From: Dermatemys mawii
Taxonomy: Eukaryota > Chordata > Testudines > Dermatemydidae
Assembly: GCA_007922305.1 (NCBI GenBank)
Contig: ML677366.1
Coordinates: 9,913,433-9,977,432, forward strand
Direction: 5' to 3'
Length of the DNA: 64,000 bases
Each line of letters starts with the position of its first letter. Positions within the stretch are counted from its first letter, which is position 1. Below are positions 1 to 10,229 of this stretch, piece by piece. Position numbers and translations under genes: made by a program. The notes under the pieces were generated by a model. That model saw only the letters and a list, made by a program, of their open reading frames with translations, searched no databases and was not told the origin of the DNA.

Positions 1-618
1 CTAGGTCTAGGGTAGTTTGGGACCCTTCTTTCCCTTTCCACTAACCCCCCAAACTTCTTCCTTCCCTGGGAAGCTTGAGAGAAAAAAAAAATAAACCTCG
101 CCTGCTCCTGCGAGATGTGCCCGATCCAAAACCAGGATCTTACACAATGAAAAACAAGCAGTCAGCTTCTTAAAAGAAAGATTTTAATAAAAGAAAAAAA
201 GAAAGGAATAAATCTCTTATAACCATCAATAGAACGGCATCTACCATAATCAACAAAAGGATTCAGAAACCAAACCTCTCCCCCGAGGCAATTTTCTCCC
301 ACAGTTGATATCTCTGCTGAAGCTTACAATATCAAGAAGCACCCAGCCAACACCCACCACTGAGAACCCTCCAAGTGATAAAAAAAGGTAAACTTACTAA
401 CTACAGTACTTGATAGAATCCTATAGTTATAGTTAAAGACATAGCTGTGTTCATCCCATAGCCGAGGTGAACAGAGAGAGACCCAGAGAGAAACTGAAAC
501 TTAAAATCCTTTGTCTCCTGAGGAATTTCTCATTGGTCAGTTGTCCACCTCTCAGGTTACCTTTAGCTTAACCCCTTACAGGTAAACACTAATTCTAGGC
601 TACTTCACACTTATGACA
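1..618 (-). mobile_element. LTR-like repeat end, turtle-type family
   Basis: On the minus strand a repeat starts at 618 with TGTCATAAGTGTG, the TG start typical of an LTR, and runs out of the left edge of the window. Reading on, it has a CTGTAAGGGGTTAA stretch, an ACTGACCAATGAG stretch, an AT-rich block with a TTATTAAAAT motif near 180-195, and a closing G-rich segment. This order matches an interspersed LTR-like family I recall from turtle genomes. That match is from memory, not a search. The other end and the target duplication lie outside the window, so completeness cannot be judged. Confidence 0.5.
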
Positions 619-1321
619 GGAGTCCTTCAGTTCCTGGGGCTGGGGGAATGGAGGCAGGTCCACCTGTTGTGTAGCACCCTGCTGCCAGGGGGTACTCCAG
701 GCAGGGTTGCCATCTTACAACCTCGGTTTAGAATCAACTTCTCATTTTGTACCCACAACTTCATGGGTACAAGTGATTGCAGATTTAAATGCAGTAGATT
801 CCGTTTACAAACAATCCTGATCATAGCAACTTGCAGTTAATGCTAACCTATTGCCAAGAACCAGTCCTGTCCCATTAACATCAGGGGTAATGGGATTCAG
901 ATACGAGCCACTGGCATGCCACTTAGCAGCACCATTTTTAGAGGGGAAGTGCTACCTGCAATCCATTTCCTGCCTCTGAGCATGAACAGCCGAGCACTTT
1001 CGCTGTGTGCCATAGCTTCCAAAAACATGGCCCTATCTCTTGCTGATAACGTCTGGGTCCCAGAGACAATACGTGAGCCCGGTGCTAAGAAAGTAAGAAC
1101 GCCTCAGAGGTTTAGTGTCTCAAAGTATGTTATTTCTTGTGTTCAGTAAAGGAGAACAGAAACATCCCAAAACAAGGCTACAGACACCAACGTGAGGGAA
1201 AAGAGGCAGATGTTAGTAATGGCCAGTGGCTCTTGTTTCATCCCAAGTGTGGCCAAGGTGCTTGTGTCGCTGGGCTGACACTGAACCGAAGTGTCAGATG
1301 AGGGAAGAGCAGGGACAGGAC
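619..1321. other. Unclassified non-coding DNA
   Basis: No gene or repeat is recognised here. The short open frames (613-840 plus, 627-824 minus, 916-1149 plus) overlap one another or lack family motifs. Part of 1150-1321 may be the decayed N-terminal half of the Tigger element that becomes readable at 1322. Confidence 0.5.
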
Positions 1322-2380
1322 TTTAATCCTTCAGCTGGCTGGCTTCATTGATGGGAAGCCTGATCCAACATGGTTTGATGTAAGGAGCAGGGCAACGAAG
1401 AAGATGTTGACCTTCTGGCAGCTTCTGAATGGAGGGCAGACATCCCACCCAGCATTCTAGAGGAGTACCAGTCACATAACATTGTCAGTGCTCACCAAAC
1501 TGGTCTCTTCTGCTGGGGTTTTCCTGACCCAGGCCTTGGTGTGCTGAAAGAAAGGTTTGCAGGAAGAAAAAAAAAGCTATGGACTGCATCTAATTACTGT
1601 GTTGTACAAACGATGGGAAAGAGCAGGTGCCCTCATTGTCTCCCTAAGGACCGCTCAAAGCTGTCCATGCTCTACAGAAACTCAGCCAGTCCATGGATGA
1701 CAAGTTTGAAGTGTAGCTTAAGAACTGGAACAGAGAGCTGTAGACACGTGCTAACAATTGCCCAGCTCATTCAGCTAATGTAGAGCTCTCACACATTGTG
1801 TTAAACTTCCTGCCTCTGGACACAACCTCAGCCAGGCAGCTAATGGACATGGGAATCATTAAACATTTTGTGACTATGCTTGTCCTAATGCATGCGTTCT
1901 TGCCTCTCTGGGTGCTGACCCACACTTAGGAATGGTAGATGTTACCAAAAAACATCTCTGATTGGTGGACTTCACCTTGCTAAGGAGTCTCTGTTCTCCC
2001 ACAGACTGTTCTAGACTGCTTCGGAAAGGGAGGGTTTTCACTAACAACAGAAAATGATGGTCTGGTGGACATGGATGTGCTGAAAAATCCAACTGCAGAG
2101 GACTTTGAGGGCACTGTTGAGTTTGACAGTCATTCAGAGCCAGAAGGGGAGCTCTCTGATGCAGAATGTCTGGAGACAGCAGTGACTGTAAAGCACCCGC
2201 AGGCTGATCAGGCACTAGAAGACTAGTACCCTAGATGAGGAACCCAAAGAGATTTCTCTCACAAGGGAGTTATGTGCACTGGACATTTTTTGCAGGATAT
2301 GCCAGAGTCATGATTTTGAGACCAGTTATGAGGCTGCATGCAAAACCGGGAAAGATTTTCAGGTGGAGGTGGCAAAATGA
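1322..2380 (+). pseudogene. Decayed pogo/Tigger-type DDE transposase
   Basis: Conceptual translation with frame changes gives the hallmarks of a Tigger (Tc1/mariner-pogo) transposase in the right order. There is a GWL motif at about 1337, HQTGLF at 1493 where the family has DETGLF, KDR at about 1650, PWMTS at about 1690 (family AWMT), NNCPAH at 1753 (family DNCPAH), a FLPLDTTS-like block near 1810, MDMGIIK at 1843 (family MDQGIIK) and LDCFGKGGF at 2011 (family NCFxKAGF), then an acidic C-terminal tail. Two of the three catalytic acids are lost (Asp to His at 1493, Asp to Asn at 1756); the third remains at 1846. Stops at 1349, 1361, 1376, 1927 and 2224 and at least two frameshifts show it is dead. 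Family assignment is established knowledge; the exact ends are inferred. An ancient dead TIGD-like host gene is a less likely alternative. Confidence 0.8.
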
Positions 2381-2427
2381 AGAAAGCAGATAACATTGGA
2401 CAAATGTTATTAAAAATATATATTAAT

Positions 2428-2476
2428 TATATTATATTATATTATATTATATTATATTATATTATATTATATTATT
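2428..2476. repeat. (TATTA)n microsatellite
   Basis: A perfect pentanucleotide array of about ten units follows the Tigger remnant. The same unit makes up the larger gapped array at 21640-21766. Confidence 0.95.
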
Positions 2477-4157
2477 AAATTACTATATTATTTTTTGTAA
2501 AATCTTGTGCTGGCTTAATTTGTGTGACATATAACGAACACTAACTGGAAGTACAGGACTGTTCAGCATACACAGACATTATCTTGTAATTGTTTTACAA
2601 GTTTTCTTGAGGGGTGTGTTAAAAACTGTGTCTCTATACAGTATTTTAGAATTGTGTTCCACTTCACAGTATTTCTTGAGACACATAACAAGCTGAAAGT
2701 TCATAAGTCTGCTCGCAGCACTGTGGTGCATGATACAATTACTGTGTGTCATGTTTGGTATTCTTTATTACAGAAAGTTAATAAACAATTTCACAGCTAC
2801 TGTTCTGTACAATGTTTCGTGCTTTTTCTATCTATCTCCCTGAAAACAGTGCCTTGCACTTGTGGGCAACTTTGGGGTTATAGCAACTTGTAGCTGGGAA
2901 CTGAGAATTACTACTAAATAAAATCTATTGAAAGTGCAGGCACAACTGGGGTCAATTAGCCATCCAAGCACCAGTGTATACCTACATATATGGAAGCTAA
3001 ATGCCTAAAAGGCAGCTTACTCAGCATGAGTAGGGGTGATAGAACATCTTACTCCATGAGCAGCCCTAATGGTTTCAGTAGGACTACTTTTGGAGTAAGA
3101 TACTACTCTAAGATACTAAGACTGTGTAAGGACTTCAGAATCAAGCCCTAACTGAAAGTTTGTCCAATATTCAGTTGCAATGGACAATGGTAAGGTGATG
3201 GTTTCTTTCTATATCATACACTGAGGTCTTACACCTTCCACCTTACTCACATTGAGTAGTGCATTAGTCTGTAAATAGTCCCAGGGAAATCCACAAGTGA
3301 GGGATAGTTTAATGGATGAAAACCTTCTCTTTGCAGAGCACCAGCCCAAAGATCCTTGCACCACTGAGCTGGGGGTAGGCGGCTTCCGTGGGAGGTAAAG
3401 GGCCTTGTGATGCCCCCTTCACAGTGGTCAAGTTTACCTAAAGAAAGGGCACAATCAGCCTCTGAAAGTAACGTAGTTGCTTGGGAAAATTATAACCTCA
3501 CTGAGAACACCTCTCACCCAAATATCTGCAGTTACTTTAACCCAACCCTGACTTTTATTAGGCAGAGGGGTAAATCTGTGATTTTCATTTTAAATGCCCT
3601 GTTTTCAGAGGGGCAACTTAAAGGTCAAGCAAGACATTTGATATATATGAACGCAGGCAGCTGTGGAGATGAACAGATTTGACATATTTAAATAAAACAT
3701 CCTAATGGCGTGTTCTGGCCTTGAAGGCCTCAGGCAGCATACACTGTATTTGTTAGACACTATGGATTAATTACTCTCATAAATGTATTATACCTGTTTC
3801 AATTTAAAACCATAAGTGTTGCATTTGAACTAGGGTCAAATTAAACTTTCTGTCAATTATGGAGATTACTTAAGCAATTATGTAAATTGTTAATAAATTC
3901 TTAAGTGAGGAGGGACTTTTTCTTGCAAAACTATTTATTTGATGTGTTACTGAGCTTAAACAGGCTCAGGCCACAAAAGCTGCGAGGAAAGAAAGGTGTA
4001 GCTTTAAACAGCCACCCTGGGAGTTGCGACGGTGACTGCCTTCCCTGATGCATCCTGGAAGACAGGATGTATCTCCATTTGGACTGAAGCAGGAGAGGTA
4101 GGCCAGTGAGGCAACCAACATCACACTGAAGTCTCTCCTGCTCGTATAGGAAGTGCC
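2477..4157. other. Non-coding DNA, no feature recognised
   Basis: AT-rich sequence with short unsupported open frames (2654-2893, 3407-3682). 2520-2935 ends in AATAAA-bearing DNA and might be the 3' part of the Tigger-derived element, but I could not find its terminal inverted repeat. Nothing else stands out. Confidence 0.5.
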
Positions 4158-4253
4158 TTTGTGGTCTGCTGATTAGAACAAGGCACTGGGAGGCTGGAAT
4201 AGCTGGGTTCTGTTCTCAGCATTGGCCGTGAGCCACTGCATGATGTGAGTTAT
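4158..4253 (+). mobile_element. MIR-type CORE-SINE fragment
   Basis: The stretch reads as the tRNA-related head of a MIR/CORE-SINE: GTGGTCTGCTGATTAGAACA, then a gap, then GGGTTCTGTTCTCAGC. It resembles the amniote consensus GTGGTCTAGTGGTTAGAGCA with GGGTTCTATTCCCAGC. It is strongly diverged and lacks the tail. Confidence 0.6.
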
Positions 4254-4458
4254 GAACCCTTTTTCTTTGTCGATATGTCTTTCCTTCTAGACTGTAAGCT
4301 TCTGGGGGCAGTGACTGTGTCTTCCTTTATGTTTGTATAATGGTTAGTACTTTAGGCCTAATTTTGCACCACTGAAGTCAATGTGAGTTTTGTCATTGAC
4401 TTCAGTATCTTTAGGATCAAGGCCCTTTGTTAGTCATTATTATTTTTCTTCTCTATTA

Positions 4459-4583
4459 CAAGGTGACCACATAGCAAGTGTGAAAGACTGGGACAAGGGA
4501 TGGGGGGATAATCGGAGTTTATATAAGAAAAAGACCCAAAAATCGGGACTGTCCCTATAAAATTGGGACATCTGGTCACCCTA
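4459..4583 (+). mobile_element. hAT MITE, copy 1 of 4
   Basis: The copy opens with AAGGTGACCACATAGCAAGTG and closes with GGGACATCTGGTCACCCTA, so the ends are inverted repeats of one another. The interior has the family's TATATAAGAAAAAGAC and GGACTGTCCCTATAAAAT segments. The target duplication is not clear in this copy; the hAT call comes from copies 2, 3 and 4, which have 8-bp duplications. The family is non-coding. Confidence 0.85.
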
Positions 4584-4746
4584 TATTTGTTTCTAGTAGT
4601 GTCCCAATCAGATAAATCATGGTCTCTTTCCACTCTCTCTCCAAATCAAAGGGGTAAATGCAGAGTCAGTTGAAGTTACATCATTATCACTATAGAGTAG
4701 CTTCATAGCAGAATTTGGTTCACTGACCAATGGATTTAACCTAATG

Positions 4747-5789
4747 CAGTTGTTCCCAAACTGGGATACGTGAACCCCTGGGGGTTCATAAAATGTCACA
4801 GTGGGTTCTCAGGAAAAATTTCTCTAATGATGGACAGAGCTGTCCCTAGGGACCCAAGGCAGCATGGGGCCAGCAGCCCAGAGCCCCTGGACTTCTAAGA
4901 GCTAAGCAGATAAAAGCAAGCATACAGTAGACTCTCGATTATCCAGGATTGGGTTAACCAGAAAGTGGATTAACCAGGATGTCCAAAAAAAAAAATGCAT
5001 AACTCACAGGACCAGCTCTGGCTTTGTTGCCGCCCCAAGCACACACACACAAAAAAAACCCACCAGGGCACAGGGCAGTCAGTGAACCAACACCCCCTCT
5101 CCCCAGTGCAGGGTGACTGGTGAACCAACCCCTGCCCCCATATTTCCTATGGATGGTGATTATGCAGGATTTTATTAACCAGGATTAATTTTTTTCCCTA
5201 CCATCCTGGATAATTGAGAGTCTACTGTATCTATCACACTGAGGAGATTTCAAGACTCCTTATAAAAAAATGGAGAGGGAGGTAGATATTTTTTTGCTGT
5301 TTTTAAAATTAAATAGGCAGCTAGTATTTTTAAAAAAATTATTATGAAGAACAAGTTTAAGCTTTGTTGTAACGTGTGTTGTTTGCTTCGACTGCTCAAG
5401 ACCTGAATGCTTGTGTAGGAGGCTCTCTTTGAGTTGGTTTCTTAAATACCTTCATACTGTTTCACATCTGATACTCCTTGATGAAACATAGGAGCCTTAT
5501 CTTATAACAATTTTAAGTGATACAAGCTAGGAAAGTGAGATCTTGGAAGAGTGTTGCCATTTGCATAATGTAATAAAAGTACTGTCATGATAAATAATAA
5601 TTAATAAAAAATAGTGTGTAATAATTATGTCATAAAAACTAATTTTATATTTCCAAGATCACTGCTTTTACAATTTATACTCAGGTAAAGGAGAATATCC
5701 CTGGAAATGTTCATTTTTAGGAGGGGCTTCGCGAGACTTGACATTTTAATGAAAGGGGTTCACAGGTTGTTAAAGTTTGGGAACCACTG
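4747..5789 (+). mobile_element. hAT transposon with 8-bp target duplication
   Basis: The left end is CAGTTGTTCCCAAACTGGG and the right end, reverse-complemented, is CAGTGGTTCCCAAACTTT. Subterminal GAACCCC blocks are also inverted. The element is flanked by identical 8-bp direct repeats, ACCTAATG, at 4739-4746 and 5790-5797, which is diagnostic of a hAT insertion. It is 1043 bp including the nested Tigger MITE at 4925-5227, so about 740 bp without it. I see no readable hAT transposase, so this is a non-autonomous or internally deleted copy. The family assignment rests on the TIR and target size. Confidence 0.9.
4925..5227 (+). mobile_element. pogo/Tigger-type MITE nested in the hAT element
   Basis: A 303-bp element has 25-bp terminal inverted repeats beginning CAGTAGACTCTC, with 24 of 25 positions matching between the ends, and sits between TA dinucleotides (4923-4924 and 5228-5229). 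A TA target and CAGT-type ends are typical of Tc1/mariner-pogo (Tigger) elements. Inner copies of TTAACCAG/GGATTAAC add a second inverted layer. There is no open frame. It lies wholly inside the hAT element at 4747-5789, so it inserted later. Confidence 0.9.
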
Positions 5790-5954
5790 ACCTAATGCAA
5801 TTGCTCTGAATTTACCTCAGTGTAGGAGAGATCAGAGTTTGGCTTCCAGGGTCTAAATTTAGCCCTGTCATAAACAGTTTTGACCATCACTGGGCCTGAT
5901 TCTTCTCTCATATGCTCCAGTTTTATGACACTGTAGTTCCATTGGTTGGGCCAC

Positions 5955-6100
5955 TCACCTGGGAAATAGGAGAATCAAGTTTGACTCCCTGCACTGCCAC
6001 AGAATGCTGGTGTGACACTGGGCAAGTGACTTAGCCTCAGTTCCCCATCTGTACAATGGGAATAATAATGCTTCTCAGTAGAGGAGATAGGTATCACCCA
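5955..6100 (+). mobile_element. MIR-type CORE-SINE
   Basis: The central core is clear: GTGACACTGGGCAAGTGACTT, followed by CCTCAGTTCCCCATCTGTA and an AATGGGAATAATAATG tail. These are the conserved MIR/CORE segments. The tRNA-like head upstream is diverged. Confidence 0.8.
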
Positions 6101-9100
6101 TTGAAAGATCATGAAATGACTGACTTGGTCACAGGATTTGTAGATGTAATTTCCATGACTTAACTAGAATTACCTGTTTGCAATGAGAAGAGAACCAAGT
6201 CTATTATCTTCAATGAGAGCTTACATTAGCTTACATTAGGATGTGTTTGGCCTCCAGAGAATACTAAATGGACATGATTTGCACCCATTTGGCACACTCA
6301 CAGCTTGCCAGGCTGGTACAAGTTACAGTTCTTCGTCACTCACACCCATTTTATGACCAGCTTACAAATCACTGTTGTTGAATTCTGCTGAATTTGTTCC
6401 TCCCCTTGCCTCAGTTTAGCCATCAATTAACCCTGGAGGTTTCCAAATTTCCATTCAGAAATCCATGATTTATCAGAGCCTGGCACTTGGTGCATAACTT
6501 GTCTCCTTTCTACCGTGATGCAAATTGTTTCAATGCTAGGAGGAGACAGACCTGGAAATTCCATCAGGAAAAACAGGAAAGCAGAACAGTGGTCGGCTTT
6601 GGCGGGGGTTGCATACAAACCCCAAACTTGGGTGTTCCCAAGTTTCCCTGTGACTAATTTAAACCCTAATAAAGAAGAGACCTCTGACCTTGATCCTCTG
6701 GGCCACTTACCTTGTTCAAATTAACATTTTAACATCAGTTATAAAATGTGTTACATCTCGGGAGGGGCGGAGGGAGCAAAGGGGCAGGAACACACATCCA
6801 ATGCAGTGAAATATGCATATCAAAGCCTAAAAAGGAATGGGAAAATTCAATGAATGATAATGAGGGCTGTCTTTGTTAAAATCTACATGGCAGTATCTTT
6901 AAACTCCAGAGTATTCGACCAAAGGCATGGGGGCAAGTGTACCTGGCAACCATTTACTTTTTATTCTTTGTGGCACGGAGAAAATACTTTCAAAAATATT
7001 AGATGAAAGGCCCCTTTCAAAACTACTTTGCTTTATAGTGCTTTTCTCTCAAGCTGTTCTGCATACTTAAAAGTCAGCGCCACCTTGAATGGATTACATT
7101 TTTTGCAGTGTATTGTACCTTTCTCTCAGCACCCCACGTAGCGCTGCCCGACCCCGCGTTCCGAATGCCTTGTTGTCATCATGATAAGCATTTGCTGTGA
7201 TAAGAAGGCAAAGAGAATCAACCTTTTTAAATACACACACACACACAACTCCCAATGCTTTGTTGAAGCAAGCGGCAGCTCCAGCTCACAGGGATCCACA
7301 GGGCTGTAGACAGAAAGCTATTTAGAGCATTGAAAACAGGCTTATTACCCTGCCATTTTTTGTGCACAGAGGGTTTTTTTTTTTTCCATGACATTAGAGA
7401 GTCCGAAGTGACATACATTTTTTATAGCTTCATAAAGTCGTCTCCTGACCGGGTCACCCTTCTCATAACTAGGGAGCAGAACGCTTGAAAAAAGCCATTC
7501 ATCAACGTGAAAGGAGCCGCTGTCTACTGGCTCCAATATGCACACAGTCTGGCAAGATTCAGCTCAGTGCAAATGCTAAGTTACTCCTTTGCTAATGCCA
7601 AATGACCCGCTCACTTCTATTAGCACACAGAAGGGGACAAGAAGGGCATGGTTGCTGTCCGTGTCTGCATAAATGCCTCTCGAGATACAGCCCGGGATCA
7701 ACACTTCTTGCTAAATGTACTGAACACGGGAAAAAAATAGTTTCATATTTATATCAATTAAATATTCAATTAAACAAAGATAAAATTATGGGAAGAAAAT
7801 TTGTTCTTGCCTAATGGGCTATGTCACGTTTATTGCATTTCCACACATATACCATTAAAGGCCCAGCAAAGGGATGCAGGATTGTTACTCCCCGGTTACG
7901 GCTCCTACAGCTCTCACACAATTCTTTGTTCTGATGGGCTCATTCAGAATTGTATCAGAAAAAAACCAGACCAGGAGCACAAATGGACTTTACTTTCTTC
8001 TGAAGGGAACATTTTCAGTGTAAGAAGAATCTGTAAACTATAGACACATATGAAGGGCTTGTTTATGGATCTACAATAGTACACCAGACTGGCGAACCAT
8101 GCAGCCCATTATCCGATCTCCAATGGCAGGAATATATGGAGGAAATGGTGCCCTGCTTTGCCATGCAGACCCCCACCCTCCCACCCCCAACCCACCATCC
8201 CCCCCACCCACCATACAGTGGCAGGGAGCGGCTGGTCAAAAGGAACACTACTACTCTACTAGACAGTCTCACCCCCTGTAAACCTTCACCAGATCTTAAG
8301 GTGAAACCATCTCTCTAGCTCAGCTTCCCAAATCAAAACGGAATCACCCTCTTAGCACACCCTGACTTCAGTAAAGTACCTGAGGAGCTAGCTAGGGGAG
8401 AACCAGACCGACTGTTTCTTCTCCTCCCCAATTTTCTGTTGTTCCAAAACTTCCAAAGGAAATGTTCGAAGTTAATTCATTTTTTCATTTTGTTGCCTAG
8501 GAATCCCATAAAAAAAAATAGCTCTTTTGCAGCCAGTTTTCCAGCTGAATTAAGTCAGGCGGAAGGCGGTCAAATGACTTGTTGAGGAGCAGATAGTGAG
8601 TAGTGAGACAATGACTTGTCCCAGTTAGGATGTAAGGCCCTCAGGCCTGCTAGCCCTTTTCTCTAAATGCAAGTCCACCATAGCCTCCATTAAGCTGTCT
8701 GCTTCGGGAAGTAGTAGAATTGGAATAAGATACATAAAGATATTTGAGTGTCAGGGCAGGCTGACTGTAATTGCCAATTATATAAAGAGGCTGTGAGGCT
8801 GTGGTATTGATTGAGTTTTTGGAGGAGAAACTGAAGCAAATATGGCATATTTTGCAAGCATCACATCTTCAATATGCCAGTTTAGACAAAACAAGGCCAA
8901 ATGATTCGAGCTATAGAGGGAGATGTGCCTCAAATGCTCCCGTTGGCACCTTAAAATCTTTTTCTAAAATGGTGTCTCTTGGGGGTTTGTTTCTTTTAAA
9001 TACAGCATGCTGTAATACAATGAACTTGCAAACTAAAAATAAAAACATCTCTACTGAGTTTTGAAAGTTATTGTAAAATCCCATTTGGTCTTAAAGTATT

Positions 9101-9295
9101 CTGGGGAACATCTATGAATTTTTGTCATCTTTGGAACTTACAGTATGGAGCACCTTGGACTGAACCAGGGGATGGAATTCAGTCATCTACAGCATCATTC
9201 CTGACAAATCACAAAGCAACACTGATACAGTCCAGACTGTCACTACAAAGCTTTGTTAAATTGTGTGGTGTTAAACCTCAGCCTGAGCCTACTAA
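6101..9295. other. Mostly unique-looking non-coding DNA
   Basis: No exon or complete repeat is recognised. A short (CA)8-like tract lies at 7232-7247. A C-rich stretch at 8167-8215 makes overlapping proline-rich frames that I do not take as genes. 7050-7560 is treated as a separate weak regulatory candidate. Confidence 0.5.
7050..7560. promoter_or_regulatory. Weak candidate conserved non-coding block
   Basis: Complex, non-repetitive sequence without decay signs of known repeats. It includes GTTGTCATCATGATAAGC and CTGTGATAAGAAGGC, which contain GATA-type GATAAG cores at about 7180 and 7199. There is no direct proof of function; this is a judgement from texture only. Confidence 0.2.
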
Positions 9296-9553
9296 GGGCT
9301 TGTCTCCACAATGGGGTAATGTACCCTACAGGGGTGAGATTAACACTCACTAATGTGTTGCACAGAAATTGGTCCATGTAGTCCCTGCTGGTGGGCACTA
9401 AAAGTTTCCTAGTGTGCTTTAATCTCATGCTTTTTCAAATAATATTATATTAAAGCATACCAACAGGATCTACCCAGACCTGCTACCAACATGTTAATGC
9501 ACTTTAGAAATCACATTGTGTAGAGTGTATTACCCTATTGGGTAGATAAGGCA
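9296..9553. mobile_element. Foldback MITE (Harbinger-like)
   Basis: The left end is TAA followed by GGGCTTGTCTCCACA. The arm GTAGTCCCTGCTGGTGGGCACT is mirrored on the right by a reverse-complement segment near 9453-9478 (GTAGATCCTGTTGGTATGC read backwards), so the whole piece can fold on itself. The right end GTAGATAAGGC is a degraded version of the left. The family resembles a foldback MITE I recall from turtles. The TAA target suits PIF/Harbinger but is weak evidence alone. Confidence 0.65.
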
Positions 9554-9969
9554 TACATTAAATAAAAAAGTTACTTTTAGATTTACTCTAGTGTAGTCCT
9601 ACAATGTCTATGCCCTGGCAAAATGATATAGTAAGAAGGATAAACCAGCTCTGATTAAAAGATAACTCATCATAAGAGAGACCCTTCTGAGGACCAGAAA
9701 AAAAATTGATTTGCCATTTTTATTTTGGCTTTTTTCCCCCTCAGTGCAAATCTCAGTGTTTTCTGATTTTGTGCAGGACCAACTGATGAAATGCCATGAG
9801 AAATGTATTATTTGTGGGGTCTCTAGTCAATGTTCCAACAGTCTCCATCAGCATCCTTCAAATGGCCTTAGTTTCCAGATGTTTCTTTCTGTTTCTACTG
9901 AAGCAGCATGGACACCCAGTAATCAGTAGCAAATAGGGTGACCAGATAGCAAATGTTAAAGATCAGGAC

Positions 9970-9972
<3 letters not shown>

Positions 9973-10019
<47 letters not shown>

Positions 10020-10029
10020 NNNNNNNNNN

Positions 10030-10076
<47 letters not shown>
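9973..10076. repeat. (TG)n microsatellite with gap
   Basis: Uninterrupted TG units run on both sides of the N run at 10020-10029. The poly-His and poly-Cys/Val frames across it are artefacts of the dinucleotide. Confidence 0.97.
10020..10029. other. Assembly gap of 10 N
   Basis: Ten Ns lie inside the TG array. The exact size is probably a placeholder. Confidence 0.95.
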
Positions 10077-10077
<1 letters not shown>

Positions 10078-10157
10078 AGGGGGTAATAGGAGCTTATATA
10101 AGAAAAAAATGGGACTGTCCCTATATAATCGGGACATCTGGTCACCCTAGTAGCAAA

Positions 10158-10225
10158 GTAGGCAACAGAACTTAGGTCTCATTCCTCCCAGTTCCTTGAT
10201 CTAATCACCAGTCCACACTCCTGAA
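10158..10225 (-). mobile_element. Possible MIR fragment
   Basis: The reverse complement resembles the MIR head region: an AACCTAAGTTCTGTTGCC-like segment next to a TGGTGATTAGATC-like segment. It abuts hAT MITE copy 2, which may have landed in it. The fragment is short and diverged. Confidence 0.35.
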
Positions 10226-10229
10226 ACAA

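Larger units (their letters stand above)
9934..10149 (+). mobile_element. hAT MITE, copy 2 of 4, expanded by a TG tract
   Basis: The ends TAGGGTGACCAGAT and ATCTGGTCACCCTA are perfect 14-bp inverted repeats, flanked by identical 8-bp direct repeats GTAGCAAA at 9926-9933 and 10150-10157. This copy defines the element ends and supports hAT membership. The G-rich centre of the family has been replaced by a long TG array holding a 10-N gap, so its true length is unknown. Confidence 0.95.

Noticed and set aside
2520..2935. 3' UTR of a host gene ending in AATAAA
   Set aside because: It directly follows a dead transposase and no host coding sequence precedes it; AATAAA is frequent by chance here.
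8099..8318. Proline-rich peptides
   Set aside because: Two overlapping frames and a minus-strand frame all arise from the same C-rich tract.
9895..10175. Poly-His and Cys/Val repeat proteins
   Set aside because: They are translations of the TG microsatellite and span an N gap.
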